64,000 nucleotides of DNA from contig NZ_SGXM01000006.1 of NCBI RefSeq assembly GCF_004217045.1, positions 124,001 through 188,000 on the forward strand, in the 5' to 3' direction. A model generated the notes under the pieces. That model was not told the DNA's origin and made no database searches. It saw nothing but the letters and a program-made list of their open reading frames with translations. Shown one piece after another: positions 45,080 through 52,378 of the stretch. The stretch's first letter is position 1, and the number at the start of each line of letters is the position of its first letter. A program made the position numbers and the translations under genes. This DNA is from Cupriavidus agavae. Its GTDB lineage: Bacteria; Pseudomonadota; Gammaproteobacteria; Burkholderiales; Burkholderiaceae.

Positions 45080-46264
45080 ATGAAACGATTCACATTGATT
45101 GCCACAGCCGCGATCCTCGTGGCCGGTGCGCTGCAGGCAGCAGCAGCCACGGCGGACAACGCAGGTGGCATTCCCACCGCGCAGCCGGAAGCCGTCGGCG
45201 TGGATTCGGCACGGCTGGTGGCCTTGTCCCAAATGATTCGCCGCGATCAGCTCGATGTGCGGAGTTTGTTGGTCGTTAAGGATGGCAAGCTCGTGTTTGA
45301 GCGCTATGCCGACGGCGTGACCCGCGATCACAACCACGAGCTGTATTCGGTCACGAAGTTCGTCAGCGCGCTGCTGGTGGGCACGCTGGTTGGCGATGGC
45401 GAACTTGCTGCCACGGATGCCCCGGCACAGAAACTGGCTGCCGTGCGCCCGGATCTGGCGGCCGCGCTAGCGGACAAGCAGCAAATCCAGCTACGTCATC
45501 TGATGTCGATGTCGAGCGGACTGTCATACAAGCTGGTGGAAGGCACGGACACGCTCTACTACGGCGTTCCCGACAGACTGAAGGTGGCGGCGTCCGCCAG
45601 TGTGCGCACGACGCCCGGCACCGAATTCGACTACATCGACGTGAACCCAGTACTGGTTGGGGCCACGATCACTCAAGCCACAGGCATGTCAGAGCAGCAA
45701 TATGCTGCGCAGCGTCTGTTCAAGCCGCTCGGCATGTCTCACTTTCGTTGGGATGGCGCCGACGGCAAGGGCGCCGTGTCGGGCGGCTGGGGATTGCGGC
45801 TGCGCTCGATCGACATGGCGCGGCTCGGCATGCTGATGCTCGATCAGGGCAGATGGAATGGTCAGCAAGTCGTGCCCGCTTCGTGGGTGGCCCAGATGAC
45901 CACGCCATCCGGCCCGGCGAGGGACTACGGATACTACTGCTGGGTCAACAACATCGTCCAATCGGAGCGCGAATTCAGCGCCATGGGCTACAAGGGGCAG
46001 TTCATTACCGTGCTGCCAGAGCAGAAGGCGGTGATCGTCATGAACAGCATCATGTCGACGCAAGGCGGCCTGCGGGATGCAAAGTACCTGGATCTGTACC
46101 GCCAGATGGTCAACGATTACATACTGCCTGCGCTGCAGGCCGGCTATACCGTCAAGCCTGACGCCAGTCGTCAGGCTGCGTTGAAGAAGGAACTGGAATT
46201 CGCGCGCGCCAGCCACGGTGTCCCGGGCACTCAGCTCGCCTTCAACGACAAGCCCGAACAATAA
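45080..46264 (+). CDS. Exported serine hydrolase of the beta-lactamase (class C/esterase) fold
   Basis: 394 residues from the ATG at 45080, with GGAGACACCC before it. A signal peptide (about 1-22, ending AAA) leads to a serine hydrolase core with SVTK (Ser 90, Lys 93), the nucleophile pair of class C beta-lactamases, DD-peptidases, EstB-type esterases and NylB amidases. The usual Y-x-N motif appears as D-V-N (FDYIDVNPVLVGATI), with a Tyr two residues earlier; the third motif is near YKGQFITVLPEQ. It is more likely a periplasmic amidase or esterase acting on the pathway substrate than a resistance enzyme. Confidence 0.82.
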   Translation: MKRFTLIATAAILVAGALQAAAATADNAGGIPTAQPEAVGVDSARLVALSQMIRRDQLDVRSLLVVKDGKLVFERYADGVTRDHNHELYSVTKFVSALLVGTLVGDGELAATDAPAQKLAAVRPDLAAALADKQQIQLRHLMSMSSGLSYKLVEGTDTLYYGVPDRLKVAASASVRTTPGTEFDYIDVNPVLVGATITQATGMSEQQYAAQRLFKPLGMSHFRWDGADGKGAVSGGWGLRLRSIDMARLGMLMLDQGRWNGQQVVPASWVAQMTTPSGPARDYGYYCWVNNIVQSEREFSAMGYKGQFITVLPEQKAVIVMNSIMSTQGGLRDAKYLDLYRQMVNDYILPALQAGYTVKPDASRQAALKKELEFARASHGVPGTQLAFNDKPEQ

Positions 46265-46326
46265 AAACAATATCAACAATGAGGTACCGCGCCCAGACGG
46301 TGCCCGTCAACTCTTGAGAACCAACC

Positions 46327-47055
46327 ATGAGCAAGCAAACTCGTCTCGGCATGCTGACGCCTTCGTCCAACACGGCGCTGGAGCCCATTACCAGTGCAAT
46401 GGTGAGCGGCCTGCCCAACGTCAGCGCGCATTTCTCGCGCTTCACGGTCACCGAAATTTCGTTACGTGACCAGGCACTGGGACAATTCGACCTGGAGAAG
46501 ATTCTGGGCGCGGCGCGGCTGCTGGCCGATGCCCGTGTCGATGTCATCGCATGGAACGGCACCTCGTCGGGCTGGCTTGGCTTCGACAAGGATCAGGCGC
46601 TGTGCAGGCAAATCACCGAGGCCACTGGAATTCCGGCTACCACATCGGTGCTGGCACTGAACGAGATTCTCGAGAAAACCGACGCGCGCCGCTTCGGACT
46701 GGCCACGCCCTATCTCGACGATGTGCAGCAACGCATCATCGCCAACTACCAGCGCAGCGGCTTTGACGCGTCGGCGGAACGGCATCTGGAGCTGCATGTG
46801 AACTACAGCTTCGCAGCGGTGGAAGAAGACACCATTCGCCGCATGGTTCGCGAGTTGGCGAAGGAGAACGTGCAGGCCATCACCACGTTCTGCACCAATC
46901 TGCGCGCGGCCCACCTGGCCGAGGAACTGGAGGCCGAGACCGGTATTCCGCTGTACGACACCATCTCCACCGTGGTGTGGAAGTCGCTGCGGCTTGCCGG
47001 CGTGGATACCAGCGCCCTGAAGGGCTGGGGCCGCCTGTTCCGCGACGTCGAGTAA
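46327..47055 (+). CDS. Arylmalonate decarboxylase/maleate isomerase-like enzyme lacking the first catalytic Cys
   Basis: 242 residues. The N-terminus RLGMLTPSSNTALEP and the rest match the Asp/Glu racemase superfamily, maleate isomerase/arylmalonate decarboxylase branch. At the first catalytic site the sequence is AWNGTSSGWLG, with Gly 78 where racemases and maleate isomerases have Cys. The second site keeps Cys 189 (ITTFCTNLRAA). Gly plus one Cys is the arrangement of arylmalonate decarboxylase (Gly74/Cys188), so decarboxylation or a one-base reaction is more likely than two-base racemisation. It is followed within 21 bases by the hydantoinase gene. Confidence 0.82.
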   Translation: MSKQTRLGMLTPSSNTALEPITSAMVSGLPNVSAHFSRFTVTEISLRDQALGQFDLEKILGAARLLADARVDVIAWNGTSSGWLGFDKDQALCRQITEATGIPATTSVLALNEILEKTDARRFGLATPYLDDVQQRIIANYQRSGFDASAERHLELHVNYSFAAVEEDTIRRMVRELAKENVQAITTFCTNLRAAHLAEELEAETGIPLYDTISTVVWKSLRLAGVDTSALKGWGRLFRDVE

Positions 47056-47075
47056 GCCACCCGCATCGAAGAGTG

Positions 47076-48500
47076 ATGACCATGCCTGCAGACAACAATC
47101 TCGACCTCGTGATCCGCAATGCGGACGTGGTCACCGCCTCGGACCGGTTCCGCTGCGACATCGGCGTACGGCACGGCAAGATCGTGGCGCTTGGCCACGA
47201 TCTGCCTGCCGGACAGCAGGAAGTCGACGCAACGGGCCTGCTGGCCCTGCCCGGCGGCGTCGACGGCCACTGCCATCTGGACCAGCCCATGCCCGAGGGC
47301 ATGCGCATGGCCGACGACTTCTTCACGGGCACCCGCGCGGCGGTATGCGGCGGGACCACGACGGTGATTCCGTTCGCCGCCCAGGAGAAAGGCCACTCGT
47401 TGAAAGCCGCTGTGGCGGACTACCATCGTCGTGCCGAAGGCCGTGCCGTGATCGACTACGCGTTCCACCTGATCGTGGCCGATCCGACCCCTTCCGTGCT
47501 GCAGGACGAACTGCCCGCGCTGATCCGCCAGGGCTATACCTCGTTCAAGGTCTACATGACCTATGACGACCTGAAACTCTCCGACCGCGAGATGCTGGAG
47601 GTGCTCGACGTAGCGCGCCAGAACAACGCACTGGTCATGGTGCATGCCGAGAATGCCGACTGCATCTCGTGGCTGACGGACAAGCTGACTGCCGAAGGCC
47701 GCATTGCGCCCCGCTTCCATGGCCTGGCTCGCCCCGCCGTGGTCGAGCGCGAAGCCACGCATCGGGCCATTTCATTTGCCGAACTGGTCGATGTGCCGAT
47801 CCTGATCGTGCATGTCTCCGGCAAGGAAGCCATCGAGCAGATCCGCTGGGCACAGGGCCGCGGCCTGAAAATCCTTGCCGAGACGTGCCCGCAATACCTC
47901 TACCTGACCGCGGAGGATATGGGCCTGCCCGGCGACGATGGCTATGAAGGCGCCAAGTGCGTGTGCAGCCCGCCGCCGCGCGACCCGGAAAACCAGGCTG
48001 CCGTATGGCGTGCGCTGGAAAACGGCGTGTTTAGCGTGTTCTCGTCTGATCACGCACCTTTCAACTACGACGACCCCGCGGGCAAGAAGTTAAGAGGAAC
48101 CGTACAGCCTTTCGACCATATTCCGAACGGCGTACCGGGGATCGAGACTCGCCTGCCGCTACTGTTCGATGGCGTGCAGCGCGGCAAGCTATCGCTGCAC
48201 CAGTTCGTGGAACTGACATCCTACCGGCCCGCGCGGATCTACGGCCTATATCCACGGAAGGGCACCATTGCAGTGGGCGCCGATGCCGACATCGTGCTGT
48301 GGGATCCCTCACGTAAAGTGCGCATCGCCAATAGCAACCTGCACCACGCCGTCGACTACACGCCGTATGAAGGCATCGAAGTCACCGGCTGGCCGATGAC
48401 GACCTTCTCGCGCGGAGAAATGCTCGTGCGCAATGGCGAATACCTGGAGCCGGCCGCCGGACGCGGCAAGTTCCTCGAAGCCGGACAACCCGAGCTTTGA
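47076..48500 (+). CDS. Dihydropyrimidinase/D-hydantoinase-type cyclic amidohydrolase
   Basis: 474 residues from the ATG at 47076. All metal ligands of the binuclear amidohydrolase are present: HCH at 65-67 (GVDGHCHLDQP), the carboxylated Lys 158 (SFKVYMTY), His 190 (VMVHAEN), His 246 (ILIVHVSGKE) and Asp 325 (FSSDHAPFN). The length and blocks fit hydantoinase/dihydropyrimidinase, which opens cyclic ureides to N-carbamoyl acids in the cytoplasm. No N-carbamoylase gene follows; instead a racemase-like gene lies 19 bases on. The substrate could be a hydantoin, dihydropyrimidine or a related imide. Confidence 0.9.
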   Translation: MTMPADNNLDLVIRNADVVTASDRFRCDIGVRHGKIVALGHDLPAGQQEVDATGLLALPGGVDGHCHLDQPMPEGMRMADDFFTGTRAAVCGGTTTVIPFAAQEKGHSLKAAVADYHRRAEGRAVIDYAFHLIVADPTPSVLQDELPALIRQGYTSFKVYMTYDDLKLSDREMLEVLDVARQNNALVMVHAENADCISWLTDKLTAEGRIAPRFHGLARPAVVEREATHRAISFAELVDVPILIVHVSGKEAIEQIRWAQGRGLKILAETCPQYLYLTAEDMGLPGDDGYEGAKCVCSPPPRDPENQAAVWRALENGVFSVFSSDHAPFNYDDPAGKKLRGTVQPFDHIPNGVPGIETRLPLLFDGVQRGKLSLHQFVELTSYRPARIYGLYPRKGTIAVGADADIVLWDPSRKVRIANSNLHHAVDYTPYEGIEVTGWPMTTFSRGEMLVRNGEYLEPAAGRGKFLEAGQPEL

Positions 48501-48519
48501 TCGCACATCGAGACACTCC

Positions 48520-49257
48520 ATGAATCTTCTGATCGTCAACCCGAATATCAGCGAGTCGGTCACCAGCCTGATCCATGCGGAAGCTCGGCGCACCGTCTCG
48601 CCCAACACCCGGATCACGATGGCTACGGCGGGCTTCGGCGTGGCCTATATCGAAACCCGGTTCGAAGCGCTGGTGGGCGGCTACGCCACCGCCTGCGCGG
48701 CGTCGGAGCACGCCGGCAGCTTCGACGGACTGGTTGTGGCCGCCTTCGGCGACCCGGGACTCGCCGGCCTCAAGGAACTGTTCGACGTGCCCGTCGTCGG
48801 CATGACAGAGGCCGCTCTGGCGAGCGCCTGCCTGCTGGGTCAGCGCTTCTCGATCATCGCCATCTCGCATCGCATCGAGGCATGGTATCGCGAGACAGTT
48901 GCCGCCAATGGACTGGCATCGCGGCTGGCAAGCATCCGGTCGCTGCAGTCGCCGTTGCGGGATATTGGCACCGTGCAACAGGACCATACTGCCGCACTTG
49001 AGGAAATGAGTCTGCGAGCGGTGCGCGAAGATGGCGCTGACGTGATCATCGTCGCCGGAGCGCCGCTCGCAGGTTTGGCGCGGGCGCTCGAGGGCAAAAT
49101 TCCCGTGCCCGTCGTGGATGGTGTCAGCAGCGCTATCCGCCATTGCGAATCGTTAGTGGCACTACGGGCCGGGACCAGCCGTGAAGGCAGTTTCGCCAAG
49201 CCGCCAAAGAAACCCAACGCTGGCCTTCCCCCTGCGGTGGCGTCACTGCTGGGTTGA
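48520..49257 (+). CDS. Hydantoin-racemase-family protein lacking both catalytic cysteines
   Basis: 245 residues from the ATG at 48520. The N-terminus MNLLIVNPNISESVTSLI is that of hydantoin/allantoin racemases, and the blocks are in register. At the first site the family has A-C-F-x-D-P-G; here it is VVAAFGDPGL with Ala 75. At the second site the family has G-C-A-G; here VAGAPLAG has Ala 181. Both acid/base cysteines are therefore absent, so normal two-base racemisation is not possible. It may bind its substrate, catalyse another step or be regulatory. It is the last gene of the cluster. Confidence 0.82.
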   Translation: MNLLIVNPNISESVTSLIHAEARRTVSPNTRITMATAGFGVAYIETRFEALVGGYATACAASEHAGSFDGLVVAAFGDPGLAGLKELFDVPVVGMTEAALASACLLGQRFSIIAISHRIEAWYRETVAANGLASRLASIRSLQSPLRDIGTVQQDHTAALEEMSLRAVREDGADVIIVAGAPLAGLARALEGKIPVPVVDGVSSAIRHCESLVALRAGTSREGSFAKPPKKPNAGLPPAVASLLG

Positions 49258-49549
49258 GATAAATGCGCCACGAGAACCTCTGGAATTGCACTACGCACCT
49301 GCCACACCATAGCAAATTCTATTGGCTAAAAACTCGCTCTTCAGAGGTTCCCGGCTAAGCGCCTTCAAGACGACACGACCGTTGATAACCCCTTCGACGT
49401 CCGCACGAGCGTTCTTAGGCACTTCCGTTGGTGGCGCATCCTCGTCGGAGGGCTCCGGTGGAGAGTTCTTCCGTCAACCCGTTTTGACGCTGCGCCATAC
49501 TCCTTCTTCCGACGGGGCCCTTACCATATTCCATGGTGCACGGCCGCCC
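49258..49549. other. Non-coding stretch after the hydantoinase cluster
   Basis: No supported gene. No obvious terminator hairpin was found right after 49257. The RES toxin gene ends convergently at 49550. Confidence 0.4.
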
Positions 49550-50020
49550 TCACCTTGCCCGCGGTTCGGAAAGCAAGGACAGAATACGGGGGTCATGTTC
49601 TACGCGCCGCGCTTCCCCCACCTTAGCCTTTGCAGCGTCGGGATGTAGTGGATTGAACAGGTAGTTCGATGCATATGGGACCAGCACGCTCGGCACTTTC
49701 AATAGCAGGCCGGATCGCACCGACAACCACTCCGTTCCAGCATTTTTCGACCAGCCTGCGTTTTGCTTCCAGTCGTCGGGCAAATCGGAAATGCTAGCGA
49801 CGGCGACTGCATCTTCGATTTCCACGGTGAGAAGCTGATAATCCCTGGGCAGTTCCTCGATCCGCGAAACCTCGTGATGTACCAGGATTTCCAGAAAAGC
49901 CAAGGCGGGGTGCTCCGCCAAATACACCACGGGCTGCCCGGGATAATGCCATCGGCCCCCTGCCCGCAAGCCACCAATCCCTTTGAGGTCGGCATAGTTA
50001 CTGATGCGCCAAAGAGTCAT
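49550..50020 (-). CDS. RES-domain toxin (NAD+-degrading) of a type II toxin-antitoxin system
   Basis: 156 residues. The RES family blocks are visible: LWRISNYADLKGIGGLRAGG with GGRWHYPGQPVVYLAEHPAL and AFLEILVHHEV, then SNYLFNPLHPDAA near the end. The R, Y, E and S positions fit the NAD+ phosphorylase/glycohydrolase site of MbcT/RES toxins. Free toxin depletes NAD+. The start overlaps the antitoxin stop by one base. Confidence 0.88.
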   Translation of the reverse strand: MTLWRISNYADLKGIGGLRAGGRWHYPGQPVVYLAEHPALAFLEILVHHEVSRIEELPRDYQLLTVEIEDAVAVASISDLPDDWKQNAGWSKNAGTEWLSVRSGLLLKVPSVLVPYASNYLFNPLHPDAAKAKVGEARRVEHDPRILSLLSEPRAR

Positions 50021-50475
50021 CAGGCGAAGTATCCTTCGTCGATCTGCACCAGTTGCTCTTCCACCAGGTGCGCGCCCTGCTCGGTGCCGGCCATCTCGAG
50101 TGGCGTAATGCTTCCCAGCCGTCGCTGCTTCGCGCGTAGCCAGTGCAGCGCCCGTTCGGCATCCCCGAAGGTGTTCGTGGCCTGGGCAAGGATACGGGCC
50201 AGCCGAATGGCCTTGTCGGATTCCTCAATGGTCAGCGGCTGCCCTTTGTCGCGCCGATGGCTTAGGGTTCGGCGAGGAATAATGAACGCCACCTCGTCCC
50301 ACGTAAGTCCAATTTCCAGCAGGCGTTCGAGGATGTCGGCGGGCAGTCGGTCATGGGCAAGCGTTGCAAGATCGGCGCCATTGCGCACTTTAGTGCTTAA
50401 AAAGGCACTTAATTGATCAAGATAGCGCTCATAAGGCGCGCGAGCTCCTGACGGACGAAAGGTGGTTGTCTGCAT
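50020..50475 (-). CDS. Xre/MbcA/ParS-type antitoxin partner of the RES toxin
   Basis: 151 residues from the ATG at 50475, with GGAG upstream; a TTG five codons earlier is possible. It has an N-terminal Xre-like region (LLEIGLTWDEVAFIIPRRTL) and C-terminal DUF2384 toxin-binding part (ILAQATNTFGDAERALHWLR, ITPLEMAGTEQGAHLVEEQL). It blocks the RES active site and represses its own promoter, probably at the inverted repeat 50486-50518. Confidence 0.88.
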   Translation of the reverse strand: MQTTTFRPSGARAPYERYLDQLSAFLSTKVRNGADLATLAHDRLPADILERLLEIGLTWDEVAFIIPRRTLSHRRDKGQPLTIEESDKAIRLARILAQATNTFGDAERALHWLRAKQRRLGSITPLEMAGTEQGAHLVEEQLVQIDEGYFA

Positions 50476-50485
50476 CGCATGCTCC

Positions 50486-50518
50486 GGCAATATGCCTCAA
50501 TTGTAGTGGCATGTTGCC
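50486..50518. promoter_or_regulatory. Inverted repeat upstream of the Xre antitoxin gene, probable operator
   Basis: GGCAATATGCC (50486-50496) and GGCATGTTGCC (50508-50518) pair with one mismatch in 11 bases over an 11-base spacer, directly upstream of the antitoxin start. This fits an autoregulatory site bound by a dimeric Xre-type protein. The possible TTG start at 50490 would lie inside it, which favours the ATG at 50475. Confidence 0.65.
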
Positions 50519-50893
50519 AGGGACGCAATCTGCGCTCACCGGTGGCAAAGGTCGTCCGCCCTGGGAAGACCACGAACGTGAAGCCTGCTGCCGTCCAGGC
50601 ACCGGCATTGCTGGTAGAAGGAGCATTCGTGTAAGACGGCATGCGATCAGAGTAAGGGCGGCAGACGCCGCCCTTACTTTTACCACAGCCACGTTGCCCG
50701 TCTCTCTGACATCGTCACGCGCCAGCAAACCGACCAAGCTACGCATCCGCAGTAAGTGGCAGATCTGATCCTCGAAGCGGCAGCATTGATCGATAGCACT
50801 GCTTGCCTGGTTATGGGCCAGCGGCGGAAATCGACGATGTCGCCGCCGGCTGCCGCAGTAGGGATCTGCGTACGGCGTTGACCGAAGGATGGT
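50519..50893. other. Non-coding or decayed stretch
   Basis: No supported gene. Open frames on both strands are short and without motifs. Confidence 0.35.
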
Positions 50894-51835
50894 CTATCGA
50901 ATGGCAACCGGATTCACGTTGACCTGCGTGGATCCCACATAGAGTGGCTGCCCCAAGACGAACAGAAATTCCCACGCCTGATCTCGTACCAGCGCCCGGC
51001 TGTCGATCAACTCCAGGTTGTAGATTCCACGCTTCGCGAGCATGTACTGATTCACCGGGAACTCTTCCTTTCCGTGCGGACTCGGGTAGACCTCCGAAGC
51101 CCATGTATCTCCCCCGAAGGCTACGATGCCTTGGTCAGCCAGCCATTTGGCGGCGTCCATGCCGATGCCGGGCTCCACTTCCAGAAATTGGTTGTTGTCC
51201 TTCCCGATCAACTCCAGCCAGCCAGTATTGAATAGCACCACATCGCCCTTGCGTAGCGTGATGCCCTGCTTTTTCAGTACGGCTTGTACATCCGCCACCG
51301 AGAACTCGGTGCCGCCAGGAACTATGGCTTTGCCAAAGTGCGCGGTCATGTCGAGTACCACACCGCGTGTCACCAGCGGCGGCACTTTCTCCACGCCGAG
51401 CTTTCGGACACCATTCACGCTGACGAAATCGGCGGCCCGGTTCCCGTTGTAGTACACATTGTCGATGCCGATATGACCGATACCGTTGAGCTGTGTCCCG
51501 ACGCCGGTCCAAGCATTGACCAGTTCGTCGTTGAACGTGAACTTGTTCGGGCCAAGCGACAGCCCGGCCTGCTGCCCAACCTGCACGTTGTAGAGCTGGA
51601 AGCTGCGATGCCGGTAGGCCGGGAGCGACTTGTCCACCGGCACAGCCAGCGGATAGGTCTTGCCACTCTTCACCAGCGTGACCGCCTGCTTGACGACGTC
51701 CGGTGTCAGCAGGTTGGCCGCACCAATCTCGTCGCGCGCGCCATAAGGCGATGGATACCAATCCGCTGCGGACGCGGCATGGATGAATAGCGGCAGCGTC
51801 CCGATCAGGAAAGTCTTGGCGAGTGTTTTTTTCAC
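50894..51835 (-). CDS. Exported cyclase-family (arylformamidase-like) protein with altered metal motif
   Basis: 313 residues from a GTG at 51835, chosen because a signal peptide (MKKTLAKTFLIGTLPLFIHA, then ASA) and GAGGACA lie in place; a start further up adds 18 odd residues. It is a member of the cyclase/KynB fold (GARDEIGAANLLTPDVVKQA near the N-terminus, and LRKGDVVLFNTGWLE). The metal motif of the family, H-x-G-T-H-x-D-x-x-x-H, reads GVGTQLNGIGHIG: the second His is Gln 115 and the Asp is Asn 117, while His 121 stays. Relatives of this exported group often keep T-Q-L-D. Function uncertain: periplasmic hydrolase or a binding protein. Confidence 0.8.
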   Translation of the reverse strand: MKKTLAKTFLIGTLPLFIHAASAADWYPSPYGARDEIGAANLLTPDVVKQAVTLVKSGKTYPLAVPVDKSLPAYRHRSFQLYNVQVGQQAGLSLGPNKFTFNDELVNAWTGVGTQLNGIGHIGIDNVYYNGNRAADFVSVNGVRKLGVEKVPPLVTRGVVLDMTAHFGKAIVPGGTEFSVADVQAVLKKQGITLRKGDVVLFNTGWLELIGKDNNQFLEVEPGIGMDAAKWLADQGIVAFGGDTWASEVYPSPHGKEEFPVNQYMLAKRGIYNLELIDSRALVRDQAWEFLFVLGQPLYVGSTQVNVNPVAIR

Positions 51836-52352
51836 GGCAATTGTCCTCGTTGGAGAGTGGCGCCTTTCCATGCACCAGCTTTCGAGCACGGTCTTGCGCG
51901 AATGGGCGTCGCCCAGGCCAAGCCCGAAGTCTGACTTCGACTCTCACGACGATAAAGCCGCCAGGCTGCGAATATGACTTGCGTTGCAGTCAACAATACG
52001 AGCGCGCAGCAAGTCCCGCTACGCCGCTCATGTTCCAGCCGCGCGCGCCTTTCTAACGCTGTAGCAGGAGTTCCTGCAGCGAGATCTCTTTCACGCTGCC
52101 GATTGCCGAGTTCGGCCCATCGCGCAAAGCGACAGCGATGAATAATCAGTCGGACCTCGAACAGGCGATACGAAACCATCCTCTCTTCGCATCGAAGGAA
52201 CCAACGGAATATGTGATGGGGTAACGGAGCGCCCCACCGGCGTAGAAGCAAATCCAAACGCTTTCTTCGTGCCAACGAACGCCCAAAAGTTAATATCTAG
52301 GCATTTTTTGAGCGTCTGTAGTCTGGATCTTTCGGAATTCGACTCATAGATT
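51836..52352. other. Intergenic region between the cyclase-family gene and the Fic gene
   Basis: About 500 bases. It holds the promoters of the two divergent genes. No supported gene; minus-strand frames here lack motifs. Confidence 0.4.
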
Positions 52353-52378
52353 GAGCCGTATGTGAGAATATGCGGCTC
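52353..52378. promoter_or_regulatory. Inverted repeat around the Fic start codon
   Basis: GAGCCG (52353-52358) and CGGCTC (52373-52378) are the ends of an imperfect inverted repeat with two mismatches in about 11 bases. It covers the ATG at 52370 and ends just before a second in-frame ATG at 52379. If translation starts at 52379, the repeat is a leader operator or hairpin, possibly bound by the Fic protein's own winged helix. Confidence 0.45.

Noticed and set aside
45080-46264. Interpretation of the serine hydrolase as an AmpC resistance enzyme
   Set aside because: SVTK is present but the Y-x-N motif is altered, and the gene is inside a catabolic operon.
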